A stretch of 64,000 bases of DNA, taken from positions 124,001 through 188,000 of the forward strand of contig QJNS01000096.1 in the NCBI GenBank assembly GCA_004154925.1. Direction: 5' to 3'. Shown here one piece after another: positions 49,379-58,917 of this stretch (its first letter is position 1; each line of letters opens with the position of its first letter). The DNA is from Monosporascus cannonballus (lineage: Eukaryota > Ascomycota > Sordariomycetes > Xylariales). The notes below the pieces were generated by a model. It had not been told where the DNA came from, made no database searches, and worked only from the letters and a program-made list of their open reading frames with translations. The translations under genes were made by a program, and so were the position numbers.

Positions 49379-50702
49379 GCATGAATGTTTTGAGTTTTTT
49401 GTTCGATGCAGGTATGCCGTGACAGGGGGCTTGCATGCCTCAGGTAGACCACTATGAGGCCAGATCTGTTTGAAGAGGGTGGGGGCGAGGTACGGTGCAC
49501 CACTTCGTTGCGTTTCCCGTTCTGTGGCAGTTGGGCCTTGAACACTTCCATGTCGGACGTGACCCGCGGCAAGCCGCTCGGAAAGATCCGACCCGTCTCC
49601 GCGTTTCCCAACGCTGCTTCTCTCCCCAGTTACCTCATGTAAGGCGACGTTGCTGGTGTTATGATGCCATTTTAAATCCAATTCGCCAGCCTAATTATAA
49701 TACACTACAGCAGTTCCTCCAGGCTTCCTTTTGCGGGCCGCTTGGCGGACCGGTCACTTCTGCACTTCCTTACCCCGGCCTTTGGCAAGGGGGCATTTCC
49801 CACTAACAAATTTACCCCCCGGCAGAGTGCGGCCGCAGTCTCTGGAAACGCGGCCCAGTGGAGCCCGAGCATGTCCTCACAAGGGCGATGTTATCGAGTC
49901 TCGGAGAACGGGGTACCGAACACCAGGCGTCTGGCTAGACGAGTTCGCGACAAGATGCGGGGGTCGGGCTGTGGCGCGTCGCAGTAAGCGCCGCCGCCAT
50001 TCGCGGGCCTAAGAGGGCAGAGGCGACTGTGCACGCTTCATTAGCTCGGCTTGCCAAGCCTAACAAACAGCACCACAGTCGGATACCTGGCTCTGTCGCA
50101 CTCCTGTTCTGCTGTTTGGCAAAGCGTCTGACACCGTGCGAGATCGACGCGTTTGAGGCTGTCCAAGCGCGACAACGAAGGACTTTTTTTTACCCGGGTG
50201 CGCGTGCTGCAGCCCTACCGCGACAGTACGTGCCCGCGCCGCTGGCCGGTCCGTTTAGCGGATAGAATCGCGCACTGACTGTGACGTTTGCAGCCCGGCC
50301 TGGGTCCTCGAAACGATTGGCTGTGGATGGGCCGTTGGGCCACCTCCTGCGGCGCTCCCGGCCGAAAGCATGGCTTGTCAACAACACAGCTACTCACAAC
50401 CGATTATTTCAACCACCCAAGTTCAGGCTGCAACTTCGGCCGCGGTGTGTTTCCGCCGCGGCACGAGTCGGCCAGCAGCGCGAAGAGCGGTACGCCGACG
50501 GAACGCTCTGGGTATGTCGCGACCACGGCAGGAGTGGCGGGGTTAGGGTACGGTACTGGGAAGCCTACCCCACTTTAGGGGCCCACCCCGCTATCCTCCA
50601 GAGGACTGCTCTGACCCCACCCTACTGTCCCCAGCGCATGCTTCCGCAGCAGCCCTGGAGTGGCAATAACACAGGGGTAGGATTCACAAATCCCAGGACC
50701 CC
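49379..50702. other. GC-rich intergenic DNA, no gene supported
   Basis: 1.3 kb between two genes. Open frames on both strands overlap heavily and lack domains or consistent splice signals, as expected by chance at this GC content. Some short inverted and C-rich motifs occur (for example near 50540-50600). The last part is the promoter side of the gene at 50832. Confidence 0.45.
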
Positions 50703-50728
50703 GGATCGCGGTATACTAGCCGCGATCC
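50703..50728. repeat. Inverted repeat GGATCGCGG / CCGCGATCC
   Basis: Nine-base arms, perfectly paired, with an eight-base loop TATACTAG. It is located 104-129 bases before the ATG at 50832. It could be an operator-like dyad or, with TATACTA in the loop, part of the core promoter. Function unknown. Confidence 0.4.
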
Positions 50729-50831
50729 TGGTTTCCGGCGCCCGGATTTTCGTGCATATACACCGATGCCCCTCGTCCTCTTCGTAAACCTGCTTCAAAA
50801 CCAGGTTCAACAAGCGAGCCAACCAAGCATT

Positions 50832-51861
50832 ATGTGCGATGCTATGGATATAGATGACGACTGTACCAGGGTAAACCTGACTCGCAGTACAGTCGGTTCT
50901 CCAGTATCTTCTGTAACAAAGTCGTTTCAGCGTCTCGCTATTAGAGATGATACAGCGCCTCTAAGGGACCGTAGAAAACGTACACGTGTCTGCAAAGAAG
51001 CGGCAGCTGCAGTACGAAAACGCAAGCAAAAGCCTACGTCGCGCGTTCCGCGCCAGGATCCGGGGCGACAACTCCATACCAGGAATTGGGTACTACAGTT
51101 TGTCCCGAGGCTGGTCCGGCACGATGCAACTGCCTTCTTCGCGACTCATTTCGAGAAGGCCCTAGATACATGGATATCGATCCTTACTCAGACTACGATA
51201 CCTGACAATATAGCAAGCTCGGATCCCTGTGTCATTCATGCTTTCTGGTTGCTACACAATGCCCGAGGGAGCGGAGATCCCGTACTGTCTAGACTCGCCT
51301 ATATTCGGTTGACGCACGTATTTGAGGCAGTGGAAAAGAACGTCGCCCGGAATCGGCAACATGTACGGCTTCCAGCCGAAAAGCGAAAGCGCGGCTATGG
51401 TAACCCTAGTATCGCCATGGATATATATATCGACGCTCAAGAACAAGCAGGGACCTCTAGGACTGACGTAAAGGAATATAGACGGATCGCCCGGCGCTGG
51501 AAAATACTCTCGGGACCTTCGCCTCTCTTTATCATCACCTACACGGACGCAGCCGAGGGTCTCGCGTATGTACCGCACCGTTTTACAGGCAGCTTTACAC
51601 TAACTGTTTGAAAGCAAGAAGTCATTGATAAAAGCTAGCGTACCAGAGCTAAAGCGCCTAGCCTCTATCATCGTGCAAACCGTACCTGTCGGGATCGTCC
51701 AAGCCTCCGAGCGTCTTGCGATGATAGCAGAATGCGCAGTAGGTCCGCGTCCATCAGTTGATGTGCAGGATGTCCTTGCGGAAGTCAAACAGGGCCTGCT
51801 TGGCGGGGTGAGGGGGAGCCAGAAAGGTACGTGTCTCGAAGTCGGGGCCGGTGAGGCATGA
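50832..51861 (+). CDS. Hypothetical protein with basic, NLS-like region
   Basis: Start ATG 50832 (MCDAMDIDDD); an upstream in-frame ATG at 50766 would add 22 poorly supported residues. Exon 1 is 50832-51565; the intron 51566-51614 has donor GTATGT and branch CACTAAC, and the most likely acceptor GAAAG keeps the frame; exon 2 is 51615-51861. The product is 326 residues. Residues about 46-75 are strongly basic (RDRRKRTRVCK, VRKRKQK), suggesting nuclear location. The middle contains NWVLQFVPRLV, HAFWLLHNARGSGDPVLSR, and EYRRIARRWKILSGPSPLF. Exon 2 gives SVPELKRLASIIVQT. The pattern recalls uncharacterised fungal proteins, but I cannot name a domain. A further GTACGT donor at 51828 leaves open another downstream exon. 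Confidence 0.6.
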
Positions 51862-51949
51862 CGGCTAACCATGGATTTTGGCACGTGCACGATACCGAGT
51901 CTGCGGCTTCGGCGGGGACACTGTGACAACTTGTAGGCCCAGTGTGCGA

Positions 51950-52175
51950 AACGCGGGCTTTCAGGCTTCTGCTGCCATGACTTCGGTAGACCTGTTCACG
52001 AGTTTGGTGGGCCTGCCAAGATTTGGGTGGACCTGCGGTAGATGGCGTCACAGGCTTTGGTTGGCCTGGCCATGATTTCGGTGGACCTGTCCGTGATTTG
52101 GGTGTACCGCGTTACAGGCTTGGGTGTACCGCGTTACAGGCTTGGGTGTACCTGGCCATGATTCCGGCGGGGCGT
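51950..52175. repeat. Degenerate minisatellite
   Basis: Related units built around GGTGGACCTG, CCATGATTTCGG and TTGGGTGTACC recur. The clearest part is a perfect 22-bp tandem pair at 52098-52119 and 52120-52141 (TTGGGTGTACCGCGTTACAG plus GC), followed by half a unit. It separates the hypothetical gene from the Fot1 element. Confidence 0.6.
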
Positions 52176-52267
52176 AACAATAGTTAGCACACCAAACCCG
52201 GCTAGCATTTTTGCCATGATTTTCGTGTGGAGTGGGCTAGAACTCATACGCTGTTGTAGCTGCCCTA

Positions 52268-54100
52268 ACCTCGGACCCCACCTAATGAATTACTCTAGCA
52301 ATGAATAAGACTTTTCTCCATAACAACCACCACCCCTTATAACAACACTTTGCGATAACTTTACAACCTTTTAATTAATTAATTTCGGGTAAAGATGGTT
52401 GGTTTCGACCGTAAGCGCAGAATTCAGGATATTAAGGATTTTATTGCGGAAGGTGGTTCCGAGGCCCTAGCGAACGCGCAATTCGAGATACCCCAGTCGA
52501 TTTTGTTATATTACGTCCATAACATTAAACCGCGTTCCGAAGCCTAAAGTAATATGCGTAAATTGTCGAATTAAGAAAAAAATAAATTTATTAAATGGAT
52601 ATTATATAAAAAATATACGGCCGTACCCTTATAAAGATTTAGGTTCGTTAAATAGTAGAAACCTTATTAGACTTTAAAAGAACCGTTGGGAAAAATTAGG
52701 TTAATTGTTTTATTATATATTACGATAAGATATATACGAAAAAAATACGAATTATGTTCCGGGATTATTTAAAGGTACGCGATTACGACAATATTCGCAA
52801 GTTTTTCCCCTTTTTCGCCGCCGTCCGAATTAAATATAAGATTAAACTTGCAAATAAACATAATATGAATAAAACAGGCGTTTAAAAGGGGGAATAAATT
52901 AATAAAACGGTTATGGGATTTTGGGAAACGGTTCGCATAAGATTTAAAAAATCGGGGATAACGTTATACGGATTTATTTTCGAATATATCGGTTTTATAT
53001 ACGAGAAAAATACGGTTATATATATTTTTAATAATTTTATTATTTAAAAATAATAATTATCCGAAAATATCAAAAAAGCCAAATATCCGTTAATTCCAAA
53101 AAGATAAATTAATAATGTAATCGTATTAAAATAATTAAAATCTATTTTTTTTCTAAAAATTAAATTTTATTTTTATAATAAATAACGGTTATTTATTTTA
53201 AATAATTATTTTATATACGTATTTTTTGTTTTTATATAGAAATACTTTAAAAATAAGGTTACCTTTATATATTTTTTATTTTATTCGAATAATAACATTT
53301 AGCCGTTTAACGTTGCCGTATTTTCCGTATTTAAAAAAAATATTATATTATTTTGCGGAAGGCCGGCAGATTATTCGTAATAATTTTTAAATATAAATGC
53401 CGTATGTTAAAAACGTATTACAAAATTATCGAAATCGTTTTTACCGATAAAAATATTAAATTTGGATAATATTATATCGGTTTATTTCCTTTTAAATTTA
53501 AAATAATATTAAGGGATTTCGAAATAATACTTTAGCCGGTCCTTAAGCCGAAAATATCTCCGGAATAAATAATTAATAATTAGAATAAAATTATATATAT
53601 TTTTCATAAGGTTTTAAAATTACGGAAAAATATGCGAACAGCCTTACGTAATTAGGCGGAAACGTTTCGCGATATGCGGAAGATAATAATTAAAGTTCTT
53701 AAAGGGCTAAATAATCTTAATATCGAAAACGTTATTTTCCGTCATAATAATTAATTTTTGGGAATAAAATTCGAAAAATATCAAAATTACAACCGTTAAA
53801 TTGTTATTAAGTAATTAAATAAGATTTTTACGAATTTATCAGATATTAGGTTAGCTAAAAACAAAATTATTAAGCGTTTAAAGTTTATAAAGGCTAATAA
53901 TTAAGTTCTAATTAATAATTATATTAAAAAACAGCTTACTAAAAAGAGGCAGCGTAAATCTAAATAGCTTAAATAGCTTTATTTTATTAAGAAATACGTT
54001 ATTGCGTTATTAAAAGGCTTTGGAATATGCAGATTACTATCAATTTGTATATGTTTTGGCTATTTATTGCTAGGGTAATTCATTAGGTGGGGTCCGAGGT
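52268..54100 (+). mobile_element. Fot1/pogo-type DNA transposon, complete ends, 1833 bp
   Basis: Terminal inverted repeats of about 35 bp match nearly perfectly: ACCTCGGACCCCACCTAATG onward at 52268, and its reverse complement ending at 54100. They differ at one position in TTACYCTAGCAAT. The element is flanked by TA at 52266-52267 and 54101-54102, the target duplication of Tc1/mariner/pogo elements. The length fits Fot1. The interior is AT-rich from about 52540 and RIP-mutated while the ends are clean. Confidence 0.85.
52395..53700 (+). pseudogene. Fot1/pogo transposase, RIP-degraded
   Basis: ATG 52395 opens MVGFDRKRRIQDIKDFIAEG, then a helix-turn-helix N-terminus, but stops at about 52545. 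Later frames read KVRDYDNIRKFFPFFAAVRI (about 52765-52830) and HNMNKTGV (about 52860-52885), the RIP-altered form of the family's NMDETG block, where catalytic Asp has become Asn by G-to-A. No intact frame remains, so the element cannot move by itself; the clean TIRs could still be used in trans. Confidence 0.75.
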
Positions 54101-54102
54101 TA

Positions 54103-54875
54103 GTGGCTGAAAGCGAATTGCAGGAATGTAAATTTGTCGTGTCCACATACGATCTTACTATAGATCGCCGATTCTGGATCTCAGATCTCGATCTTCGGGA
54201 TGTAACTAAGATGATGTCATGGCCCCACTCTAATGCAGTAAGGGGGCTTCTCCAAATATAGAAGCAACGGTCACTTGTGTCCAAATCCGCGACCGCACAA
54301 AGCGCGCGCTTTAGATACAGAGATGATTGGCTAAGCGGGGTTGGTTAGTAGCTTGCGACGTTATCAGGATACAATATCCCGTATATGGGAATCTGCCAAC
54401 AGAAAGACTCCCTCTCTCCATCTACCCCTCCCCCACATTCTGGTTACTCCTGGCCAACCAGAGACCCCTGCTCGCCCACTCCTGGCCAACCAGAAAATCC
54501 CTTGAAGTCCACTTTGGGCTGCAGTGGCTGCTACAAAAGGAGATATCACTGTATTAGATCCACCGCCAAATACGGAACTCACTGCGCCTTGCTAATTGCG
54601 GCCACATCTGTGTCGGCTACTTAAGCTGTCCCTTCCTGCTTCCCTGCTTGTGGAGTCTATTTCAGGAGTTAAAGGGGGCCCAGCCATCTTTGTGCACCAG
54701 GAATCTGGGTGCTGAAAGCCGAGATCCGGGATCCGGGATCTGAAACCCAAAACTCGGATCGTCAACGGCTTGCAGTTAGTATTAACTTACAGCGCTCGAT
54801 GTCCGAATGAGACCTGCCGCAAGCAGGCACCTCCCTTTTACAAACACTTATAGAGAAACCGATACAGTCCTAACC
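54103..54875. other. Region between Fot1 element and MADS-like gene
   Basis: No gene supported. It contains a 17-bp direct repeat ACTCCTGGCCAACCAGA at 54446-54462 and 54478-54494, a pyrimidine-rich run (54405-54440), and GATCCGGGATCCGGGATC-type iterations at about 54723-54740. Most of this is probably the upstream region of the gene at 54876. Confidence 0.45.
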
Positions 54876-55536
54876 ATGGACCAATCCGCGCAAGAAATGC
54901 TAGACGGCTCTGGATGTAAAAAGCACTCACTGTATAAGCGACCACGGAAAAGAGACAGAAGCGGCGAAAATTTCCGGAAGCGATGGCAGACCCTAGTCAA
55001 AACTGGCTATGATCTTCATCAGGCCTACGGAGCTAGGATCTATTTCTCGATATCTATCCCGAGGACACGAAAAGACTTCGTCTTCCGTTCAGAGAGGGAT
55101 GTCTTGCCTATCTTGCCGGGTGATTTGGTATGTAGTGTGCCCCTTATAATGCAACAGCTGCTAATAATAGAAAGAAACGATGTACCCCCGGCCAGTTATA
55201 GTTACTGGGGATGCGGCTAAAGACGCTTGCAAGCCCGACCTGAAGTCTACAGAGAAGTAGGGAGTAGTAGAACAGAAGCGGAGAGGTAGAGAAGAGACAT
55301 AGGAGCCTTATAAAAACGTGGCGGAGACAGAGGTGCTTGAGAGGCATGAGCGTCTTATGGAGGCGGAGCGTGACTCGGAGTTGCCCTCAGCAGAATCACT
55401 TCCTGATCCGGAAACTCCCTTAGCTACGCCTGCGGAGGAATATTCGCCTCCGAGGGAGAGCGAAGAGATAGATTGGTGGATTCCACCCGCCACGAAGAAG
55501 GTAAAGAAGAAGGTAAAAAAAGCTTCTGGCATTTAA
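54876..55536 (+). pseudogene. MADS-box-like (SRF-type) protein gene with premature stops
   Basis: ATG 54876 (MDQSAQEMLDGSG). Residues about 18-75 form a degenerate MADS-type domain: basic KRPRKRDRS, then RWQTLVKTGYDLHQAYGARI and YFSISIPRTRKDFVF, as in fungal MADS-box-like proteins. Intron 55128-55170 (43 bp, GTATGT donor, CTAAT branch, AATAG acceptor) leads to KETMYPRPVIVTGDAA. TAG at 55258-55260 ends this frame after 113 residues. The same frame continues with a second TAG at 55300-55302 and then 72 clean codons (LERHERLMEAERDSELPSAE, TPLATPAEEYSPP, basic tail), typical of the normal C-terminal part of such proteins. Both TAGs could come from CAG by one C-to-T change, as in RIP. The family usually binds DNA; this copy is probably dead or makes only the short form. 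Confidence 0.55.
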
Positions 55537-55887
55537 TTGAGCACCGAGCCCGGTGTTTAAATGCTGTAATAATTTCTATATGCAGCATTTTAGAGAAGCC
55601 ATATGTTTTGTGTTGCTCTGGATTGAAGGTGTGGGAGGAGGAAAGAGATTGTTCAAAGGTGGGATGCAGGTGCGGGGTTAATGGTTGTGATAAGAGATAA
55701 GCTCTGTGAGAGCCGGAGTAATATTGTACCGCTATCCGGTGACAAGCAGGCAGAAGATCACAGATCCTTGCAATGACATCGTTGCACTGTCCACCATCAC
55801 GTCAAGGAAAGCTAAGTCATTTGTAGTATTGTACTCTCCCAGAAACCCAGAATAGCTAGCCTTTATAATAGTGTCAACTAAATATAC

Positions 55888-58192
55888 TCACGCCCGCAAT
55901 CTAACGCCGTGGACCCTCTCTACGTGGTTCTTGAAATGATTCAAGTGCTTGAACTCCACCGCGCACTCCCTGCACTTAGGGTGGTCACACGGCTTCAGGT
56001 TTGGCCCGTGCTTCCTATCGAAATGGTCGTACATCACCGCTGGCCGACAGTACTTGAATGTTCTTTCCTTATAGGACAGGGTTTCATCCCCAATGCACCG
56101 TGGACATTGCTTCCCGTCCATTAGGAGTGGAAAGGGGTCAGGCCCGGGAGACTCCTCCTTCACTGTAGCATCGGCCCGCGCCCTCTCCCGGATACGGTCC
56201 CTCTTTCTGGTCTCTCGCTTGTCGCACAACACGACCATAAGCTCAGCAGCCTGGATGCGGAGTTCGAGCAGCTCTGCGGAGCTTAAGTTGTCCGGCTGGT
56301 TGCAGAGGATTTCGGCGAGCTTGGCGCGCTCAGGTATCTGCAGGTCAACAGCCGGCTCAATGTACTCCTCCTCCTCGTTCTCGTCGGCCTCGATGTCCCA
56401 GGTCGGACGGTTGTAGAAGTAATCTTCCCGGTAAGCTCGCCGGATATCTTTCTTCCGCCGCGCCTCCTTACTCGCGATCAACCTGGTAAGTTCTCGAATC
56501 CGGTCCTCGTTTTCTGTGCCTTTGATCCGGTACTGGCTGCCTTTGAGCTGTGCCCTCTCTGCCTTCAGTGCCTCAATCTCTGGATCGGGTAGCATCTCCT
56601 CCCAAACCTGATCGGGAACCATATCCTTTCTTGCGCGAGGGTCGCGCATGTGGCCGATATGCGAGAGCGTCTTGAGCAAGCTGTCCTCGGTCGGCTCGTC
56701 CAGGAACGCGTTCTGGAGGTGGAACCCGACCTTCTCGTTGACGTATGCGCTGTTGAACGTAGCCCACTTCGGGTTGTGACGCATCATCTGATCGCGGACG
56801 GCGTCGGAGGCGTTGCCTGCGCGCTGTTAGAACAAGGCTACCCAGGGATACAAGGAACATACCATTCGCTACGTTAGCCGCTCCCCTACGCCAGGCCTTT
56901 GGTTCAATCGCGTTTTCTTCTCCAGCGTCGAGCGATTGCCGCGCCATGTCATCTAACAGCTTCTGGTATGGAAGAGGTTGGTACTTTGAGGTATTAGATC
57001 TGTCTGATCCATCTAATTCGTCTGATTCGTCTGGTGTGTCTTCTGGAATGGAATTGTCCTCAGCGACAGAGTCGTCAAGTCGGCGGAAAACAGGCCGCTT
57101 AAGCCATTCCTTCTTCCATCGTAAAGGTGTACACTTGACCGGTCCCCGGTTCTTCGCCTCGAAGACTGCTCTGACACTGCTAAATTTTGATACGGCAAAC
57201 ACACGGCCGTGGACTGCTAGGCTGACGATAACGCTTATAAAACAGAAGATCAACCTCCTGGTAGGGGTAAAGAAGAAGATAGTCCTAGAAGAAAGGTCGT
57301 TAGGCCCGAGACACTAAAGAGCAGTAGACGATCACTTACGGCTGTGGCTTATTGTTTTCCCCTTTGTGGTGCGCCAGCCTGATCGACATAGCCAGGACGT
57401 CCTCGCCAGTTTCCGGGTGGCGTACGACCATCAGCTGCATGTCCTCGTAGCAGAGTGCCTTTGGGCGTCCACAGCTCTCGCACTCCTGCAAGATCATCTC
57501 TGCTAGCAGCCTAGGATTCTCATCGGTCGCCTCGTCTTCGTCGCTAGGAGTACTCCTAGGAGCGTGTTGCGGGAAGAGCTCCTCTAGACACCCGTCCTTG
57601 CCGCTCTTTCTCTCGCCGTCTACAAACTCGGCCGGCCGAGCCCCCGTGAAGGCAAGGCCGAGGTAGCACCCCGGCAGATAGATACGGTGTTTTTCCGAAC
57701 GGAAGATGCCGGTGTCATACTTGATGTTGAAGGTCAGCAGGACCAGCAAGGTGTCCGAGCTCGCGACGTCCTTCCCACGGGTACATGGCGGTTGTAGGTT
57801 GTACCTGGAGACCGAAACGACATCGTGAAACTTGCGAGGCGAATTAGCTACTATATTAGTGAACAGAAGCTTAGGGGAGTACCTTTTTGACTTCTTTACT
57901 GTCATTCAGGTTTATATAGCGGCCTGCGACATTAGCGTACAGCTGCTTGTACTGGCGGAAATATTCCCAGGACGAGCCCCAAGACCCGATCCTGTATGTT
58001 TGACACAGATATTCGAGTAAATCCATCGCCATCGCTTTGTCTGCTTTCTTTATAATTTCTCGCCAGGTTCCCCCTACTTTAATATATTACACTATCTCCA
58101 GGTTCGTTAGCGAAAAATACCAATACAACGGGGCGGGGGGGGGGGGGGGGGTTAATTTTATTCCCCGAACCATTTTGTTATTNNNNNNNNNN

Positions 58193-58268
<76 letters not shown>

Positions 58269-58516
58269 TAAGCTATTTACCTCCTCCATTTTCGTAGTAT
58301 ACCGGAAATGTTGATCTTGGTCTTGTCGGCATAGTCGGGCTGAAGGAACTCAGTGTCCGCGAGCTGCTTGCGGAAAGCTGCACGCTGCTCGGCTGTGAAA
58401 GCCGCTGGCCGTTTCGCATTCCGCCTCGCGGCCTCTCGCTGCGTGAAGCGCAGGATGATATCCGCATTGTAATCCCGATCTTCTGCGAGGGGCCGCGGCG
58501 GGCGGCGTGCTGGCAT
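55888..58516 (-). CDS. DUF3435 tyrosine recombinase (Starship captain-like)
   Basis: Five exons: 58281-58516, 57883-58073, 57340-57830, 56863-57284 and 55888-56816, with introns 57831-57882, 57285-57339 and 56817-56862 all GT-AG and in phase. Start MPARRPPRPLAEDRDYNADI; DUF3435 signatures follow: ADTEFLQPDYADKTKINISG, RIGSWGSSWEYFRQYKQLYA, LLVLLTFNIKYDTGIF, FTGARPAEFVDGERK, GRPKALCYEDMQLMVVRHPE, VKCTPLRWKKEWLK, WRRGAANVANGNASDAVRDQ, ATFNSAYVNEKV, YFYNRPTWDIEA, ERAKLAEILCNQPDN. Likely catalytic residues are Arg of TGARPAE, Arg of WRRGAA and Tyr of NSAYVNE. Two C2H2-type fingers close the chain (CPRC..HFDRKH; CDHPKC..HFKNHVERVH). About 755 residues. The family cuts and joins DNA and includes captains of giant Starship elements. 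The first intron contains an assembly gap and a 75-C run, and exons 1 and 2 do not join in phase, so an exon is probably missing there. Confidence 0.85.
58135..58267. other. Assembly gap flanked by G and C homopolymers
   Basis: 17 G at 58135-58151, 10 N at 58183-58192, then 75 C at 58193-58267. This lies in the first intron of the recombinase gene. The N run is a scaffold placeholder; the long C run is probably a sequencing or assembly artefact, or a true poly-C that caused the break. The real distance is unknown. Confidence 0.85.
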
Positions 58517-58917
58517 GGCGATGGCGTTGAGTGCCGAGGGGTAGCGCCGCCAACTCTGACGACAACAGTCGAAGAGACAGGGACGATGCGAGGCACGGGG
58601 GACGTCATTTTTATGTCTGGCTGCGCCGGGGAGCCAAAAGTGGATGCCTGGTAGAAGGAGAAAACTGTTTCCTGGATCGTGGGAAGCCGCGAGAGCGGCT
58701 GCGTTTTGCTCGAAACCAACAGCCCCAGGACCGGGACGCTCATTGGAGGGCGGAGCAGGCAGGGGGTCGTGGAATCTGCAGCGGGAATTGATTGGAGGAG
58801 GGGCAAGGCCCTGTGGTGAGGTACCAAGTACCTGGCTGGTGACCGAGCGCCCCGCACTGTCGAGACACCCGAAAATGGCGGCCCCGCCCTGCCAAATTCG
58901 GCGGCCACAACAGCGAG
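58517..58917 (-). promoter_or_regulatory. Promoter region of the DUF3435 gene
   Basis: Read on the minus strand toward ATG 58516: CCAAT boxes at 58791-58795 and 58742-58746, a CRE-like TGACGTC at 58601-58607 directly downstream of an ATAAAAA TATA-like stretch at 58608-58614 (about 95 bases before the ATG), and a good start context GCCATCGCCATG. The region is GC-balanced and ends abruptly at the gypsy fragment near 58918, about 400 bases upstream. Confidence 0.5.

Noticed and set aside
49679..50822. Many overlapping open frames of 60-168 codons on both strands
   Set aside because: They overlap each other in several frames, are Arg/Pro/Ser-rich, and show no recognisable motif; typical of non-coding GC-rich DNA.
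55909..57317. Plus-strand open frames opposite the recombinase gene
   Set aside because: They are complementary shadows of the exons, which have family signatures and matching splice sites on the minus strand.
58193..58267. Poly-C run as possible telomeric or regulatory tract
   Set aside because: It directly adjoins an N gap, and a telomere repeat would not be a pure homopolymer; most likely an artefact or gap-edge filler.
58037..58297. Proline-rich open frame across the C run
   Set aside because: The proline tract is only the translation of the homopolymer and N gap.
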